A stretch of DNA of 64,000 bases from an uncultured Flaviramulus sp. (GCA_947495125.1 CANLXL010000001.1:1-64000), one strand, 5' to 3'; shown: positions 1 to 8,005, counted from the stretch's first letter. Numbers and translations are program-made. The notes: generated from the sequence alone by a model not told the origin.

Positions 1-16
1 ACAATCATATGATTGT
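1..16. repeat. 16-bp perfect palindrome at window edge
   Basis: ACAATCATATGATTGT reads identically on both strands. It could be an operator or the right half of a larger hairpin cut by the window edge. With no gene visible to its left its role cannot be assigned. Confidence 0.35.
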
Positions 17-147
17 TCAGCTTTAATTAATAAATTTAATCCTTTAATAATATGTATCGGTTATTTAGGACTAGACAGAGGTTTAACGCTCCATCCTATA
101 ATTTATCCCGTGTTTTCTTTTAATTATTTTAAAATATACTATTTTAA

Positions 148-243
148 CTTTCTCTAAATGGAGATATTACACCAATTATCAACTTCACACCAACAGGTAC
201 AATGGAGCCATATTATACCGGTTTGTGTTTCAAAAACCATTAA
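148..243 (+). pseudogene. possible C-terminal remnant of an unidentified protein
   Basis: This stretch has no start-proximal gene, but one frame ends in a protein-like tail (GDITPIINFTPTG, then MEPYYTG) before TAA at 241-243, three bases ahead of the DinB ATG. The frame is closed by TAA at 145-147. A different frame is open from position 2 to 157 with a hydrophobic sequence. A frameshifted or deleted gene whose 5' part lies outside the window would explain both. I do not recognise the family, and chance open frames in AT-rich DNA remain a real alternative. Confidence 0.2.
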
Positions 244-245
244 GA

Positions 246-710
246 ATGTCAGAATCACAAAGAATTGCAAGCCTCTTTAAAAAGCTATATGATGGTACGC
301 CATGGCTTCATGTCAATATAGTCTCAACACTAAAAACTATTAGTGCAAACCAAGCGCACAAAAAAGTTTTAAAAAACTGCAACTCAATTTGGGAAATAAC
401 AGAACATTTAATTGCCTGGAGGTTAAATGTTTTACAGCGCGTACAAGGAAATATTATAAAAACACCGGATCACAACTATATTAAAGAGATCGAAGATTCT
501 TCAGATATTGCATGGACAAACACATTGGAATCTTTAGAAACGTCTCAAATCGAGTGGATTAATTTTTTAAGCACCCAAACGGACAAAAATCTTGAATGCA
601 TTTACTCCCCAAACGATATGACCTTTTACGAACATATACATGGTATTATTCAACATGATGCTTATCATTTAGGTCAGATTGTATTGCTCGCAAAACAATT
701 TAAAAATTAA
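246..710 (+). CDS. DinB family protein (putative metal-dependent enzyme)
   Basis: The product is a four-helix-bundle protein of the DinB/YfiT type, about 154 residues, the usual family length. The three histidines that bind the divalent metal in this family are visible: one in EHLIAW (about residue 54) and two in HDAYHLGQ (137 and 141). The family includes thiol transferases and DNA-damage-induced proteins of unknown substrate, so no reaction can be named. ATG at 246 is preferred; a GTG seven codons upstream is also in frame but adds residues not typical of the family. The gene is followed by a VOC protein gene on the same strand, 75 bp away. Confidence 0.8.
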   Translation: MSESQRIASLFKKLYDGTPWLHVNIVSTLKTISANQAHKKVLKNCNSIWEITEHLIAWRLNVLQRVQGNIIKTPDHNYIKEIEDSSDIAWTNTLESLETSQIEWINFLSTQTDKNLECIYSPNDMTFYEHIHGIIQHDAYHLGQIVLLAKQFKN

Positions 711-785
711 ATTTCACCCCTGACATATTACGACACAGGCTCGAATAAATTTGCATGTAAGTTTAACAATTAAATCAATTTAAAA

Positions 786-1163
786 ATGAAAAATGCAGTT
801 AACTGGTTCGAGATTCCAGTGAAAGACTACAATCGAGCAAAAGAATTTTACACAACTGTTCTAGGGACGAAAATTACCGATTTTCCAATGCCGGAGGAAA
901 ACATGAAGTATGGTATTTTTACCCATGATGAAGAAAATCAAGGTGTTGGTGGCGCCATTATTGAGGCCGACGGACAAAACCCTACAACTGATGGGTGCAC
1001 GATTTATTTCAATGGTGGTGAAGATTTGGGACTGTCTCTATCTCGGGTAGAACGCTCCGGAGGAAAAATATTAATGCCAAAAACCAATATTGGTGAAAAT
1101 GGTTTTATTGCTCAATTTTCCGATACTGAAGGAAACCGAGTAGCACTACATTCTATGATGTAA
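786..1163 (+). CDS. VOC (glyoxalase/bleomycin-resistance fold) family protein
   Basis: This 125-residue protein begins with the typical VOC opening (NWFEIPVKDYNRAKEFY) and ends with the family's second half (FIAQFSDTEGNRVALHS), giving one beta-alpha-beta-beta-beta module pair. VOC proteins bind a divalent metal and act as glyoxalases, dioxygenases, epimerases or resistance proteins. Single-domain members like this one are seldom characterised, so the substrate is unknown. The WYL-type regulator gene starts 60 bp downstream, and the pair may be a small detoxification unit, although this is only suggested by position. Confidence 0.85.
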   Translation: MKNAVNWFEIPVKDYNRAKEFYTTVLGTKITDFPMPEENMKYGIFTHDEENQGVGGAIIEADGQNPTTDGCTIYFNGGEDLGLSLSRVERSGGKILMPKTNIGENGFIAQFSDTEGNRVALHSMM

Positions 1164-1182
1164 TTTTTAAATCAAAAAACTC

Positions 1183-1217
1183 AAGATAGTGGATTGTAAA
1201 CCGGTTCACTATCTTTG
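1183..1217 (+). promoter_or_regulatory. promoter -7 box inside a 9-bp inverted repeat (likely autoregulatory operator)
   Basis: AAGATAGTG (1183-1191) and CACTATCTT (1207-1215) form a perfect inverted repeat with a 15-bp spacer. The right arm overlaps TATCTTTG (1210-1217), a match to the Bacteroidota -7 consensus TAnnTTTG. The regulator's ATG follows only five bases later, so the mRNA may be leaderless. No T-tract follows, so this is not a terminator of the VOC gene. Confidence 0.5.
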
Positions 1218-1222
1218 TTATC

Positions 1223-1915
1223 ATGTCTCAATTATCCAGACTCATATCCATACTCACGCTGCTTAAGTCTAAACGGCTTTTAACAGCACCAGAGCTTTCC
1301 GGGAGGTTTGAAGTAAGCATTAGAACCATTTACAGGGACATTAGAAAGTTAGAAGAAGCCGGCGTACCCATTACCACTATTGAAGGCAGAGGTTATTCCC
1401 TCATGGAGGGTTATACCGTTCCTCCTGTACAATTTACCGAAAAACAAGCGAATGCGCTCATAACGGCTCAGCACTTAGTAAAGCAAACTAACGACACGTC
1501 TTTTGTAGAGGATTTTGAATCTGCGATTACCAAAATCAAATCGGTTTTCAGGACATCAATTCAAGAAAAAAGCGAATTGCTGGATAGCAAAATTCATATT
1601 TTTAATACTAACTATGAGGGCATTTCCAGTAATGCGCTTTCAGAAATACAACTCGCCATAACAAATTTGAATTATGTAGAAATTAACTATCAAAAAGTAA
1701 ATGACACTAATATTTCATTTCGGAAAATCGAACCCTACGCCTTCTACTCGACCAATCATAAATGGATATTGATCGCCTGGTGTCATTTGCGAAACGATTA
1801 TCGCGCTTTTAGAATTGACAGAATACAGCATTTTAAAATCCTGACAGAAGCATTCGAAGACCGCAAATTTAATTTACAGGATTATTTTCAGTCTTGCCCT
1901 TACAACGATAAATAA
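1223..1915 (+). CDS. YafY-type HTH/WYL-domain transcriptional regulator
   Basis: The 230-residue protein has an N-terminal DeoR-like winged helix-turn-helix (about 5-60; LTAPELSGRFEVSIRTIYRD is the recognition part) and a C-terminal WYL domain (about 140-215, with WILIAWCHLRNDYRAFRIDR). WYL domains sense small ligands or nucleic acids, and YafY-like members usually control nearby genes. The start codon sits just after a -7 box embedded in an inverted repeat, which suggests self-repression. Neighbours are the VOC gene upstream and a convergent TetR gene 15 bp downstream. Confidence 0.88.
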   Translation: MSQLSRLISILTLLKSKRLLTAPELSGRFEVSIRTIYRDIRKLEEAGVPITTIEGRGYSLMEGYTVPPVQFTEKQANALITAQHLVKQTNDTSFVEDFESAITKIKSVFRTSIQEKSELLDSKIHIFNTNYEGISSNALSEIQLAITNLNYVEINYQKVNDTNISFRKIEPYAFYSTNHKWILIAWCHLRNDYRAFRIDRIQHFKILTEAFEDRKFNLQDYFQSCPYNDK

Positions 1916-1930
1916 TGATGTCAAGACCAG

Positions 1931-2542
1931 CTATTTTTTTGAATAGGATTTATACCTTTCTACTCCCATTTTTGTAAGGTAAGGAAAGATCAAATGATTA
2001 ACATATTCGACATAGCGATCTTCTAGGTCTACATCATAAAAATTATTTGGATTCAGATTTATAAAGAAAAAAGTTCGTATGGCGCCACTTAGGTCCATCA
2101 AATAATATAAATCCTTATCAGTTAAGTCTTTTCGCAAAACGTCCTGTACCTGCAACTGTTGCAAAACCAGTAAATACTTTCCTTTTCTGTTTCTATTATC
2201 CTGATCAACTTTTAAAGCGATGTCGTTATAGCTCCTCTTGATTTCCACGAAGTCGACATAAAAAAACGAATACTTCATGCAGATACTAAAAGAAATCTTT
2301 GGAGCTTCCAATATTCCCTTAAATAAATTGTTGTAGTTAATAGATTTTAAAATTTCCGAAGTTTCAAGAAGCATATCCTCATATAAACTGGAGATTAATT
2401 GACACTTTGTTTTGAAATGATAAGTCACATTACCGTAACTAATAGAAAGCTCTTGTGCAACCGCTCTTAGAGTAACATTTTTAAAACCGTGTTTATTAAA
2501 AAGGGCTCTGGCAGTATTCAATATTCTCTCTTTCGTTTTCAT
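1931..2542 (-). CDS. TetR/AcrR family transcriptional regulator
   Basis: The 203-residue protein opens with the TetR helix-turn-helix (TKERILNTARALFNKHGFKN, then VTLRAVAQELSISYGNVTYHF). The rest is a helical ligand-binding domain with no recognisable signature. It is divergently transcribed from an alpha/beta hydrolase gene, with 59 bp between the starts, the classic arrangement of a TetR repressor and its target. The gap contains TTTAG and CTAAA arms that could form an operator, but they are short. The inducer is unknown. Confidence 0.88.
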   Translation of the reverse strand: MKTKERILNTARALFNKHGFKNVTLRAVAQELSISYGNVTYHFKTKCQLISSLYEDMLLETSEILKSINYNNLFKGILEAPKISFSICMKYSFFYVDFVEIKRSYNDIALKVDQDNRNRKGKYLLVLQQLQVQDVLRKDLTDKDLYYLMDLSGAIRTFFFINLNPNNFYDVDLEDRYVEYVNHLIFPYLTKMGVERYKSYSKK

Positions 2543-2575
2543 ATTTCAAATTTAGGCTAAATGGACTAAATATAA

Positions 2576-2583
2576 TATATTTG
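2576..2583 (+). promoter_or_regulatory. putative -7 box of the hydrolase gene
   Basis: TATATTTG matches the Bacteroidota TAnnTTTG element and lies 18 bp before the ATG of the hydrolase, in the divergent TetR/hydrolase gap. No clear -33 TTTG is seen at the expected distance. Confidence 0.35.
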
Positions 2584-2601
2584 ATGTAATATTAAATAAT
2601 T

Positions 2602-3465
2602 ATGGCATCAATATACAAGAATAATCAGGTAAAAACAGATTTAATGCATCTGTATGATGAAAAACTAGAAAGCTTAAATATTGATTATACTAATATCGAT
2701 GTAGTCACAAGTTTTGGCAGAACAAGAGTTGTAAAAACGGGTAATTCTAAAGGCAAAAAAATTATATTATTTCATGGTTACAATGCTGGTGCTCCCATCA
2801 CACTGGAAGCTGTAAAAGGTTTGCTAAACATCTATTGCTTTTACGTTATAGAAACTATAGGACAAGCCACTAAGAGTGAGGAAAAAGCAATGAATATTAA
2901 AGATGATTCTTTTGCGCTTTGGGCCATTGAGGTTTTTGAAAAATTGAAGATTGAAAAACTAAATGTTATCGGAATATCCTATGGAGCGTTTATCGTTGAA
3001 AAGCTAATAACCTACAAACCTCAACATATTGAAAAATGCATTTTGGTTGTACCTAGCGGCATTGTGAACGGAAATATTTGGGAATCTTTAAAAAAACTTA
3101 CTTTTCCATTACTAAGATGGCATGTTACCAAAAGTGAAAATCATTTAAGATCATTTCTTAATGCCTTCGCTCCCATTGAAGATGAATTTCTCTATAACAT
3201 GTTAAGCTCAATAATGAAAGGGGTTAAATTGGATACAAGAATCCCGAAATTATTAAAACCAAAGAATATCAAACACTTCAAAGCTCCCGTTTATATTTTA
3301 GCTTCTAAAAATGATGTTTATTTTCCGGGAGAGAAAATCGCTAGAAAAAGCAAAGAACTATTTCCCAATTTAAAAGAAGTTTACCTTCTGCAAAATTCTA
3401 AACACATGCCTTCTAAAAAGGCTTACAGTGTTATTCAAAAAAAAATCAAGGAATGGGTTGGCTAA
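2602..3465 (+). CDS. alpha/beta hydrolase
   Basis: This 287-residue cytoplasmic protein (no signal peptide) shows the alpha/beta-hydrolase fold. The oxyanion-hole segment is LFHGYNAG, the nucleophile elbow is GISYGAF (G-x-S-x-G), an acidic loop is SKNDVYF, and the catalytic histidine is in SKHMPSK near the C-terminus. The order Ser-Asp-His fits an esterase, lipase or C-C hydrolase of the MhpC type, and the substrate cannot be told. It faces the TetR gene and is probably under its control. Confidence 0.85.
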   Translation: MASIYKNNQVKTDLMHLYDEKLESLNIDYTNIDVVTSFGRTRVVKTGNSKGKKIILFHGYNAGAPITLEAVKGLLNIYCFYVIETIGQATKSEEKAMNIKDDSFALWAIEVFEKLKIEKLNVIGISYGAFIVEKLITYKPQHIEKCILVVPSGIVNGNIWESLKKLTFPLLRWHVTKSENHLRSFLNAFAPIEDEFLYNMLSSIMKGVKLDTRIPKLLKPKNIKHFKAPVYILASKNDVYFPGEKIARKSKELFPNLKEVYLLQNSKHMPSKKAYSVIQKKIKEWVG

Positions 3466-3601
3466 AAATTGAATGGTAGCGCGGCAATAATTACCAAAGT
3501 GTTTCTTCTCAGAAGATTCGCTTTATTTGATTAACTTCGCGGTGTCTCTTTTCAATTATAAACAATTGTCATCAACGGGCGACTTTACCAACAAAAAAAC
3601 C

Positions 3602-4237
3602 ATGAAAGTGATCTCCACTAACATCGCTAGCCCCACCACATTTATCTGGAATGGAAAAGAAGTTACAACAGGTATCTATAAATCCCCAACAACCTCTCCT
3701 ATCTATTTAGGGAAAGAACAGGTTAAAGGTGATGAAATTTCTAACAGAGATGTTCATGGTGGTGTATATAAAGCCTGTTATTTATTTTCATTGCATCAAT
3801 ATAGTTACTGGAAGAACTTGTACCCATATTTAAAGTGGAATCATGGTATGTTTGGTGAAAACCTAACTGTTAAAGGTTTAGATGAGACCCAGCTTCATAT
3901 TGGAGATATTTATAAAACAGGAACCGCTTTAGTACAAATAACACAACCCCGCGAACCCTGCTTTAAATTTGGCTATAAATTTGGTTCGCAACAGGTACTC
4001 AAAGAGTTTATAGATCATGGCTATCCGGGAACCTACGTTCGTGTTTTAGAAGAAGGTCATGTAAAAAGCGGTGATACTTTTAAGCTTATCGATCGGGCTA
4101 ATGACAGCTTGACAACAGCTCAATTTTTTAATTTGTTGTTTTCAAAAGAAAAAGATCAGGAGCTTTTGGGTCTGGCTATTAAGAATGATGCCCTTCCTCT
4201 CAAAAAAAGAAAAAAATTAGAAGCTTTCATTAAATAA
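3602..4237 (+). CDS. MOSC domain-containing protein (YiiM-like)
   Basis: The 211-residue MOSC protein starts at ATG 3602 (MKVISTNIASP). An upstream in-frame TTG would add 25 untypical residues. The MOSC core is visible as GDEISNRDVHGGVYKACYLF, then HGMFGENLTVKGL and the conserved cysteine in ITQPREPCFKFG. MOSC domains occur in molybdenum-cofactor sulfurases and in YiiM/YcbX proteins, which reduce N-hydroxylated compounds such as 6-hydroxylaminopurine with a bound Moco. The C-terminal 3-alpha extension of YiiM (about 170-211) is present. It is followed 16 bp later by an NTF2-like gene. Confidence 0.85.
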   Translation: MKVISTNIASPTTFIWNGKEVTTGIYKSPTTSPIYLGKEQVKGDEISNRDVHGGVYKACYLFSLHQYSYWKNLYPYLKWNHGMFGENLTVKGLDETQLHIGDIYKTGTALVQITQPREPCFKFGYKFGSQQVLKEFIDHGYPGTYVRVLEEGHVKSGDTFKLIDRANDSLTTAQFFNLLFSKEKDQELLGLAIKNDALPLKKRKKLEAFIK

Positions 4238-4253
4238 CATACTACTAACGATT

Positions 4254-4673
4254 ATGCCGTCAAATATTTCAGATGAGCTTAAAAAGATTAATGAATTAAC
4301 TACTCAATTCTTCAATGTATTCAATAATAAAAACAATAGAACACCAAATATTGAAGCTTTATTGGGTCTGTTTATACCAAATGGAGTTATTATTAATAAC
4401 ACCAACGACACGTCTTTTATATATAATTTAGAAACCTTTATAAAACCCAGAGTTGATCTACTTACCAATGGCACACTAAAAGCGTTTTCAGAACACGAAA
4501 TATCACATAAGACGGAAATCTTCAATACGATTGCACATCGTTTTTCTCATTATGAAAAATCAGGGATACTCCATGGTAATTTCTTTAAAAACAAAGGCGT
4601 GAAAACGCTTCAGTTTATAAAGACAAATGGCATATGGAAACTCTCTTCAGTAGCCTGGTGCGACGAAAAATAA
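4254..4673 (+). CDS. NTF2/SnoaL-like (DUF4440-type) protein
   Basis: A 139-residue soluble protein with the cone-shaped NTF2 fold pattern: an N-terminal helix (LKKINELTTQFFNVFNN), a central region of mixed strands, and closing strands ending in WKLSSVAWCDEK, the usual C-terminal strand of such domains. These proteins serve as small-molecule enzymes or simple binding domains, and no catalytic residues can be assigned here. It follows the MOSC gene by 16 bp and may be co-transcribed with it. Confidence 0.65.
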   Translation: MPSNISDELKKINELTTQFFNVFNNKNNRTPNIEALLGLFIPNGVIINNTNDTSFIYNLETFIKPRVDLLTNGTLKAFSEHEISHKTEIFNTIAHRFSHYEKSGILHGNFFKNKGVKTLQFIKTNGIWKLSSVAWCDEK

Positions 4674-4690
4674 GAGTAAGCTTTTTAAAC

Positions 4691-4698
4691 TATCTTTG
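4691..4698 (+). promoter_or_regulatory. putative -7 promoter element of the helicase gene
   Basis: TATCTTTG fits TAnnTTTG and lies 16 bp before the helicase ATG, giving a short leader. A -33 element is not obvious. Confidence 0.45.
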
Positions 4699-4714
4699 CC
4701 TCAAATCATTATAA

Positions 4715-5956
4715 ATGTCATTTAAGGACTTACAATTAAACAAACCTCTTTTAAGAGCCATTGCAGATGCAGGTTACGATAACCCGACCTTAGTTCAAGA
4801 AAAAACAATCCCATTAGTTTTAGATAAAGAAGATGTTATTACATCGGCTCAAACGGGAACCGGAAAGACTGCGGCTTTTGCACTCCCCATTTTACAATTA
4901 TTATTTGATAAACAAGACGCTCCTAAAAAAGGCAAAAAAATAAAGGCTTTAATCGTTAGCCCCACCAGAGAATTAGCCCTTCAAATTGGGGAGAATTTTA
5001 AAACTTACGCAACATATACAAATCTAAGAGCTACCGTTATTTACGGTGGAACATCTATAGATCCTCAAAAAGAAGTTTTAGAAAAGGGTGTTGATATCTT
5101 AATTGTTACCCCCGGACGGTTACTCGATTTACATAAACAGGACGTTGTAAATTTGGATTACGTAGAAATATTTGTTTTAGATGAAGCCGATTTAATGCTC
5201 GACATGGGTTTTATTGATGATGTAAAAAAAATTGAACGCCTATGTCCTAAAGAAAAACAAACCTTGCTGTTTTCAGCGACAATGCCATACAAGGTAGAGC
5301 AATTGGCTAATACTATTTTAAACAATCCCAAACGTATTGAAGTTTCACCAACATCATCAGCTTCAAAAAATGTGAGTCAGGTATTATATTATGTTCCGAA
5401 GCGGAATAAAATAGAATTATGCCTACATCTCTTAAGAAACACCATTAAAGGAAGTATTTTGATTTTCAGGCGTACGAAATTCGGAGTTGAAAAACTTGAA
5501 AAAACGCTACTTAAAAACGGCTATAACGTGGACAGTATTCATGGAGACAAATCGCAAACCAACCGACAGGATGCGCTAAAAAAATTCAAAAACGGATACG
5601 TTAATATTTTAATTGCTACCGATGTTGCGGCTCGGGGTATTGATATTAACGAACTTGATGCTGTTGTTAATTTCGATTTGCCGAATATTCCCGAAACTTA
5701 TGTGCATAGAATTGGAAGAACAGGACGCGCAGGTAGTACAGGCTTATCTTATTCGTTTTGTTCGGCAGATGAAAAAGCATATATTAAGACCATTCAGCAG
5801 CTCATTAATGTACAGATTCCTATTGAAGAAAACCACCCATATCCGCTAGATCCCAAAGAAAAACCAATGGTCCACAGATCTAAAAAAACGGGAAGCAAAC
5901 ATAAAAAGGGACGTAAAAGCGTAGCTTCAAAAAAGAAAAAGAAACGTTGGTATTAA
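4715..5956 (+). CDS. DEAD-box ATP-dependent RNA helicase
   Basis: All superfamily-2 DEAD-box motifs are present in order: Q-motif (NPTLVQEKTIP), Walker A (AQTGTGKT), PTRELALQ, TPGR, DEAD within VLDEADLML, SAT within LFSATMP, then the helicase-C motifs IATDVAARGIDI and HRIGRTGR. The 413-residue protein ends in a short lysine- and arginine-rich tail (about 385-413) that probably binds RNA. This is the RhlE-like type common in flavobacteria, used in ribosome assembly or RNA decay, often at low temperature. It is followed 13 bp later by a cupin gene. Confidence 0.93.
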   Translation: MSFKDLQLNKPLLRAIADAGYDNPTLVQEKTIPLVLDKEDVITSAQTGTGKTAAFALPILQLLFDKQDAPKKGKKIKALIVSPTRELALQIGENFKTYATYTNLRATVIYGGTSIDPQKEVLEKGVDILIVTPGRLLDLHKQDVVNLDYVEIFVLDEADLMLDMGFIDDVKKIERLCPKEKQTLLFSATMPYKVEQLANTILNNPKRIEVSPTSSASKNVSQVLYYVPKRNKIELCLHLLRNTIKGSILIFRRTKFGVEKLEKTLLKNGYNVDSIHGDKSQTNRQDALKKFKNGYVNILIATDVAARGIDINELDAVVNFDLPNIPETYVHRIGRTGRAGSTGLSYSFCSADEKAYIKTIQQLINVQIPIEENHPYPLDPKEKPMVHRSKKTGSKHKKGRKSVASKKKKKRWY

Positions 5957-5969
5957 ACCACATTATATC

Positions 5970-6473
5970 ATGAAAGACGTAGAAAATATTATTAAAAACC
6001 TTCAATTGCAGCCTCATCCCGAAGGCGGTTATTTTAAAGAAACCTATAGAAGTAATGGCTTTATTACTGAAGAGAACCTAGGCTCAGATTTTTCCGGAAC
6101 CAGGAACTATGCGACCTCAATTTATTTCCTTTTAACTTCGAATTCATTTTCAGCATTTCACAGAATCCAACAAGATGAAATCTGGCATTTTTACAAAGGC
6201 TCTCCCATTAAACTTCATATAATCTCCAACGAAGGTATACATACTACCGTGATTATTGGTAACGATTTTGATAAAGGCCAGGTCCCTCAATATATTGTTA
6301 AGGCCAAAGATTGGTTTGCCGCTGAAGTTGTGAAAAACAATGCTTATACTTTGGTGGGTTGTACCGTATCTCCCGGGTTTGATTTTAAAGATTTTGAACT
6401 TCCAAAAAGAAATACCCTGATATCTCAATTTCCTCATCATAAAGCTCTAATAGAAAAACTCACAAACCAATAA
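5970..6473 (+). CDS. cupin domain protein (DUF985)
   Basis: The 167-residue protein matches the DUF985 cupin family. It has an N-terminal LQPHPEGGYFKETYRS, the barrel segment SIYFLLTSNSFSAFHRIQQD and EIWHFYKG, and a C-terminal ..TLVGCTVSPGFDFKDFEL. DUF985 members are RmlC-like barrels of uncertain role; some are annotated as sugar epimerase-like. Metal-ligand-type histidines are visible in AFHRI and IWHFY. It lies 13 bp after the helicase gene and converges on the sigma/anti-sigma pair four bases away. Confidence 0.85.
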   Translation: MKDVENIIKNLQLQPHPEGGYFKETYRSNGFITEENLGSDFSGTRNYATSIYFLLTSNSFSAFHRIQQDEIWHFYKGSPIKLHIISNEGIHTTVIIGNDFDKGQVPQYIVKAKDWFAAEVVKNNAYTLVGCTVSPGFDFKDFELPKRNTLISQFPHHKALIEKLTNQ

Positions 6474-6477
6474 AAGC

Positions 6478-6900
6478 TTAAACTTCAAACGGCTTACTTA
6501 AATGGCGTTTTAAAAAGAATATCTGAATAGAAAGCATAAACCCAAAAAGTACAACAGCATAGGTAACTATTTTAGGTATAACTAAACCAGACAATGGGTT
6601 CGACAATTCCAAATTAGGAAACACCTTTAGATTAATATTATTTAACCATCCTGAGCTTTCCATAGTATAACCAAGCGCAGCATATGTAATTAAGCCACAT
6701 AAAATCGAAACAATAATAACCCAACCACCTTTGGGAATTAAAGGTCTGTAGATGGTAACACTGCTAACTTCAACAGCTTCAACCCGAGACATCACCATAT
6801 CAGTAAAATTAATAGACGGACTTTCCAACGGAGTGTCTTTCATAATTTTTTTAGCCAGTTGATCTAATTGTTTATCTTTTTGCTTATTCATAATGTTCAA
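6478..6900 (-). CDS. membrane protein partner of the ECF sigma factor (putative anti-sigma)
   Basis: The 140-residue protein has a charged cytoplasmic N-terminus (about 1-55) and two predicted membrane helices (about 60-80 and 112-130). Its start overlaps the sigma factor's 3' end; a second ATG at 6891 gives a tighter overlap and is equally likely. Translational coupling to an ECF sigma gene and the one-sided cytoplasmic domain suggest an anti-sigma or modulator role, as in many flavobacterial pairs. It has no zinc-binding HxxxCxxC motif, so it is not a classic ZAS-type anti-sigma factor. Confidence 0.6.
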   Translation of the reverse strand: MNIMNKQKDKQLDQLAKKIMKDTPLESPSINFTDMVMSRVEAVEVSSVTIYRPLIPKGGWVIIVSILCGLITYAALGYTMESSGWLNNINLKVFPNLELSNPLSGLVIPKIVTYAVVLFGFMLSIQIFFLKRHLSKPFEV

Positions 6901-7459
6901 TTATTTCCGGTTCCAATCGCGCTCTGAATAGCGTCGCTAACCTTTTTCTACTTCTAAAAACTTTTACTTTTACATGATTAGATGTGATTCCCATTATTTT
7001 TGAAATTTCATCTATAGAAAGCTCTTCAAAATAATATAAAGTTAGTAAAAAACCATCATCGCTAGGCAATAAGTCAATACATTCTTTAATGGATCGATTT
7101 CGTTCTTCTAACTCTAAGCGGTCTAAGGCATTATCAATTGATTTAAGTTGATGCACTGTAAATTCATCGATAGCAACATCATGTCTGAACTTTTTATTTT
7201 TTTTGATACGATCTAAGCTTGTATTGTAAACTATCTTATAAATCCATGTCGAAAATTTAGAATTACCCTTAAATCTATCCAAAGATCTATAAGCTTTAAC
7301 AAAAGCATCTTGCGCAACCTCCTCCGCATCTTCTCTATTCTTCATAAGCTTTAAAGCCAATGTAAATACAAAATCCTTATAGCGGTCTACTAATATGGTA
7401 AAGGCCTTAGTATCTCCGCTAGTAACTAGATCAATATAATGTTGGTCGGTGATGGTCAT
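6884..7459 (-). CDS. RNA polymerase ECF-type sigma-70 factor
   Basis: Region 2 (FTILVDRYKDFVFTLALKLM, then AEEVAQDAFVKAYRSL and FSTWIYKIVYNTSLD) and region 4 (LTLYYFEELSIDEISKIMGI) are clear, and the 191-residue length suits an ECF sigma. The start is placed at 7459 (MTITDQHY). An open frame continues nine codons upstream, but a consensus ECF promoter for this very gene occupies 7474-7499, so a start at 7486 would lie upstream of the transcript. The gene is followed by a coupled two-TM protein and faces a DUF6249 gene with a matching promoter. Confidence 0.92.
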   Translation of the reverse strand: MTITDQHYIDLVTSGDTKAFTILVDRYKDFVFTLALKLMKNREDAEEVAQDAFVKAYRSLDRFKGNSKFSTWIYKIVYNTSLDRIKKNKKFRHDVAIDEFTVHQLKSIDNALDRLELEERNRSIKECIDLLPSDDGFLLTLYYFEELSIDEISKIMGITSNHVKVKVFRSRKRLATLFRARLEPEIIEHYE

Positions 7460-7473
7460 ATTATACTCACTAA

Positions 7474-7499
7474 GACGACTGCACAATGTTTAAGGTTAC
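7474..7499 (-). promoter_or_regulatory. ECF-type promoter of the sigma gene (autoregulation)
   Basis: On the minus strand GTAACC (7499-7494) and CGTC (7477-7474) are separated by exactly 16 bp, the layout of ECF sigma promoters (AAC-type -35, CGTC -10). Transcription would start near 7467, leaving a leader of only about 8-10 nt before the chosen ATG. Confidence 0.65.
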
Positions 7500-7531
7500 A
7501 ACCATTTCAAATAAAAAAAAATAAAAAAATT

Positions 7532-7557
7532 GTAACCAAGTTTTAAAACCTATCGTC
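7532..7557 (+). promoter_or_regulatory. matching ECF-type promoter of the DUF6249 gene
   Basis: GTAACC (7532-7537), a 16-bp spacer and CGTC (7554-7557) repeat the elements found for the sigma gene, in the opposite direction. The two TTGTAACC boxes form an inverted repeat about 28 bp apart. The leader to the ATG at 7603 would be about 40 nt. Confidence 0.65.
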
Positions 7558-7602
7558 ATAGGCTATGAACACATAAAATTAATCATTTAAAAACAAACAA
7601 TT

Positions 7603-7947
7603 ATGGAAGCATTAATCACCTTTATTATTTTCGGTTCAATTTTCGCTATTGCCTATCTTTACTTTTCAACACGAAACAAAGAGCGCTTAGCACTTATAGA
7701 AAAAGGTGCCGATGCCAGTATTTTTGTTAAAGGTAAAAAAGAACGAACTGCTCCTATTTGGAAAGTACTTATTTTGAATTTAGCATTATTGTTAATGGGT
7801 ATAGGCCTTGGTATATTTATCGCTTCTCTATTAGACAATTATACGACATTAAATAGCGATGCCATTTATCCGGCAATTATTTTCTTTACAGCAGGAGTTG
7901 GGTTATTTATCGGCTTTAATATGACTAAGAACCTAGATAAAGAATAA
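7603..7947 (+). CDS. DUF6249-type small membrane protein, likely ECF-sigma target
   Basis: The 114-residue protein has an N-terminal membrane helix (about 2-20), a basic cytoplasmic stretch containing ERLALIEKGADASIF, and two more helices (about 51-75 and 85-105). This matches the DUF6249 family seen beside ECF sigma factors in Bacteroidota. Its promoter copies that of the divergent sigma gene, so the three genes probably form one regulon. Function is unknown; an envelope-stress role is an inference. Confidence 0.75.
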   Translation: MEALITFIIFGSIFAIAYLYFSTRNKERLALIEKGADASIFVKGKKERTAPIWKVLILNLALLLMGIGLGIFIASLLDNYTTLNSDAIYPAIIFFTAGVGLFIGFNMTKNLDKE

Positions 7948-7971
7948 AATCTGAGTCAATCAAAAAACATT

Positions 7972-8005
7972 AAAACTGCTGTCTTTGAGAGAGCAGTTTT
8001 TTTTT
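7972..8005 (+). terminator. Rho-independent terminator after the DUF6249 gene
   Basis: AAAACTGCT (7972-7980) pairs with AGCAGTTTT (7992-8000) over an 11-nt loop, followed by a run of T. It just overlaps the stop codon of the convergent dipeptidase gene. Confidence 0.8.
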
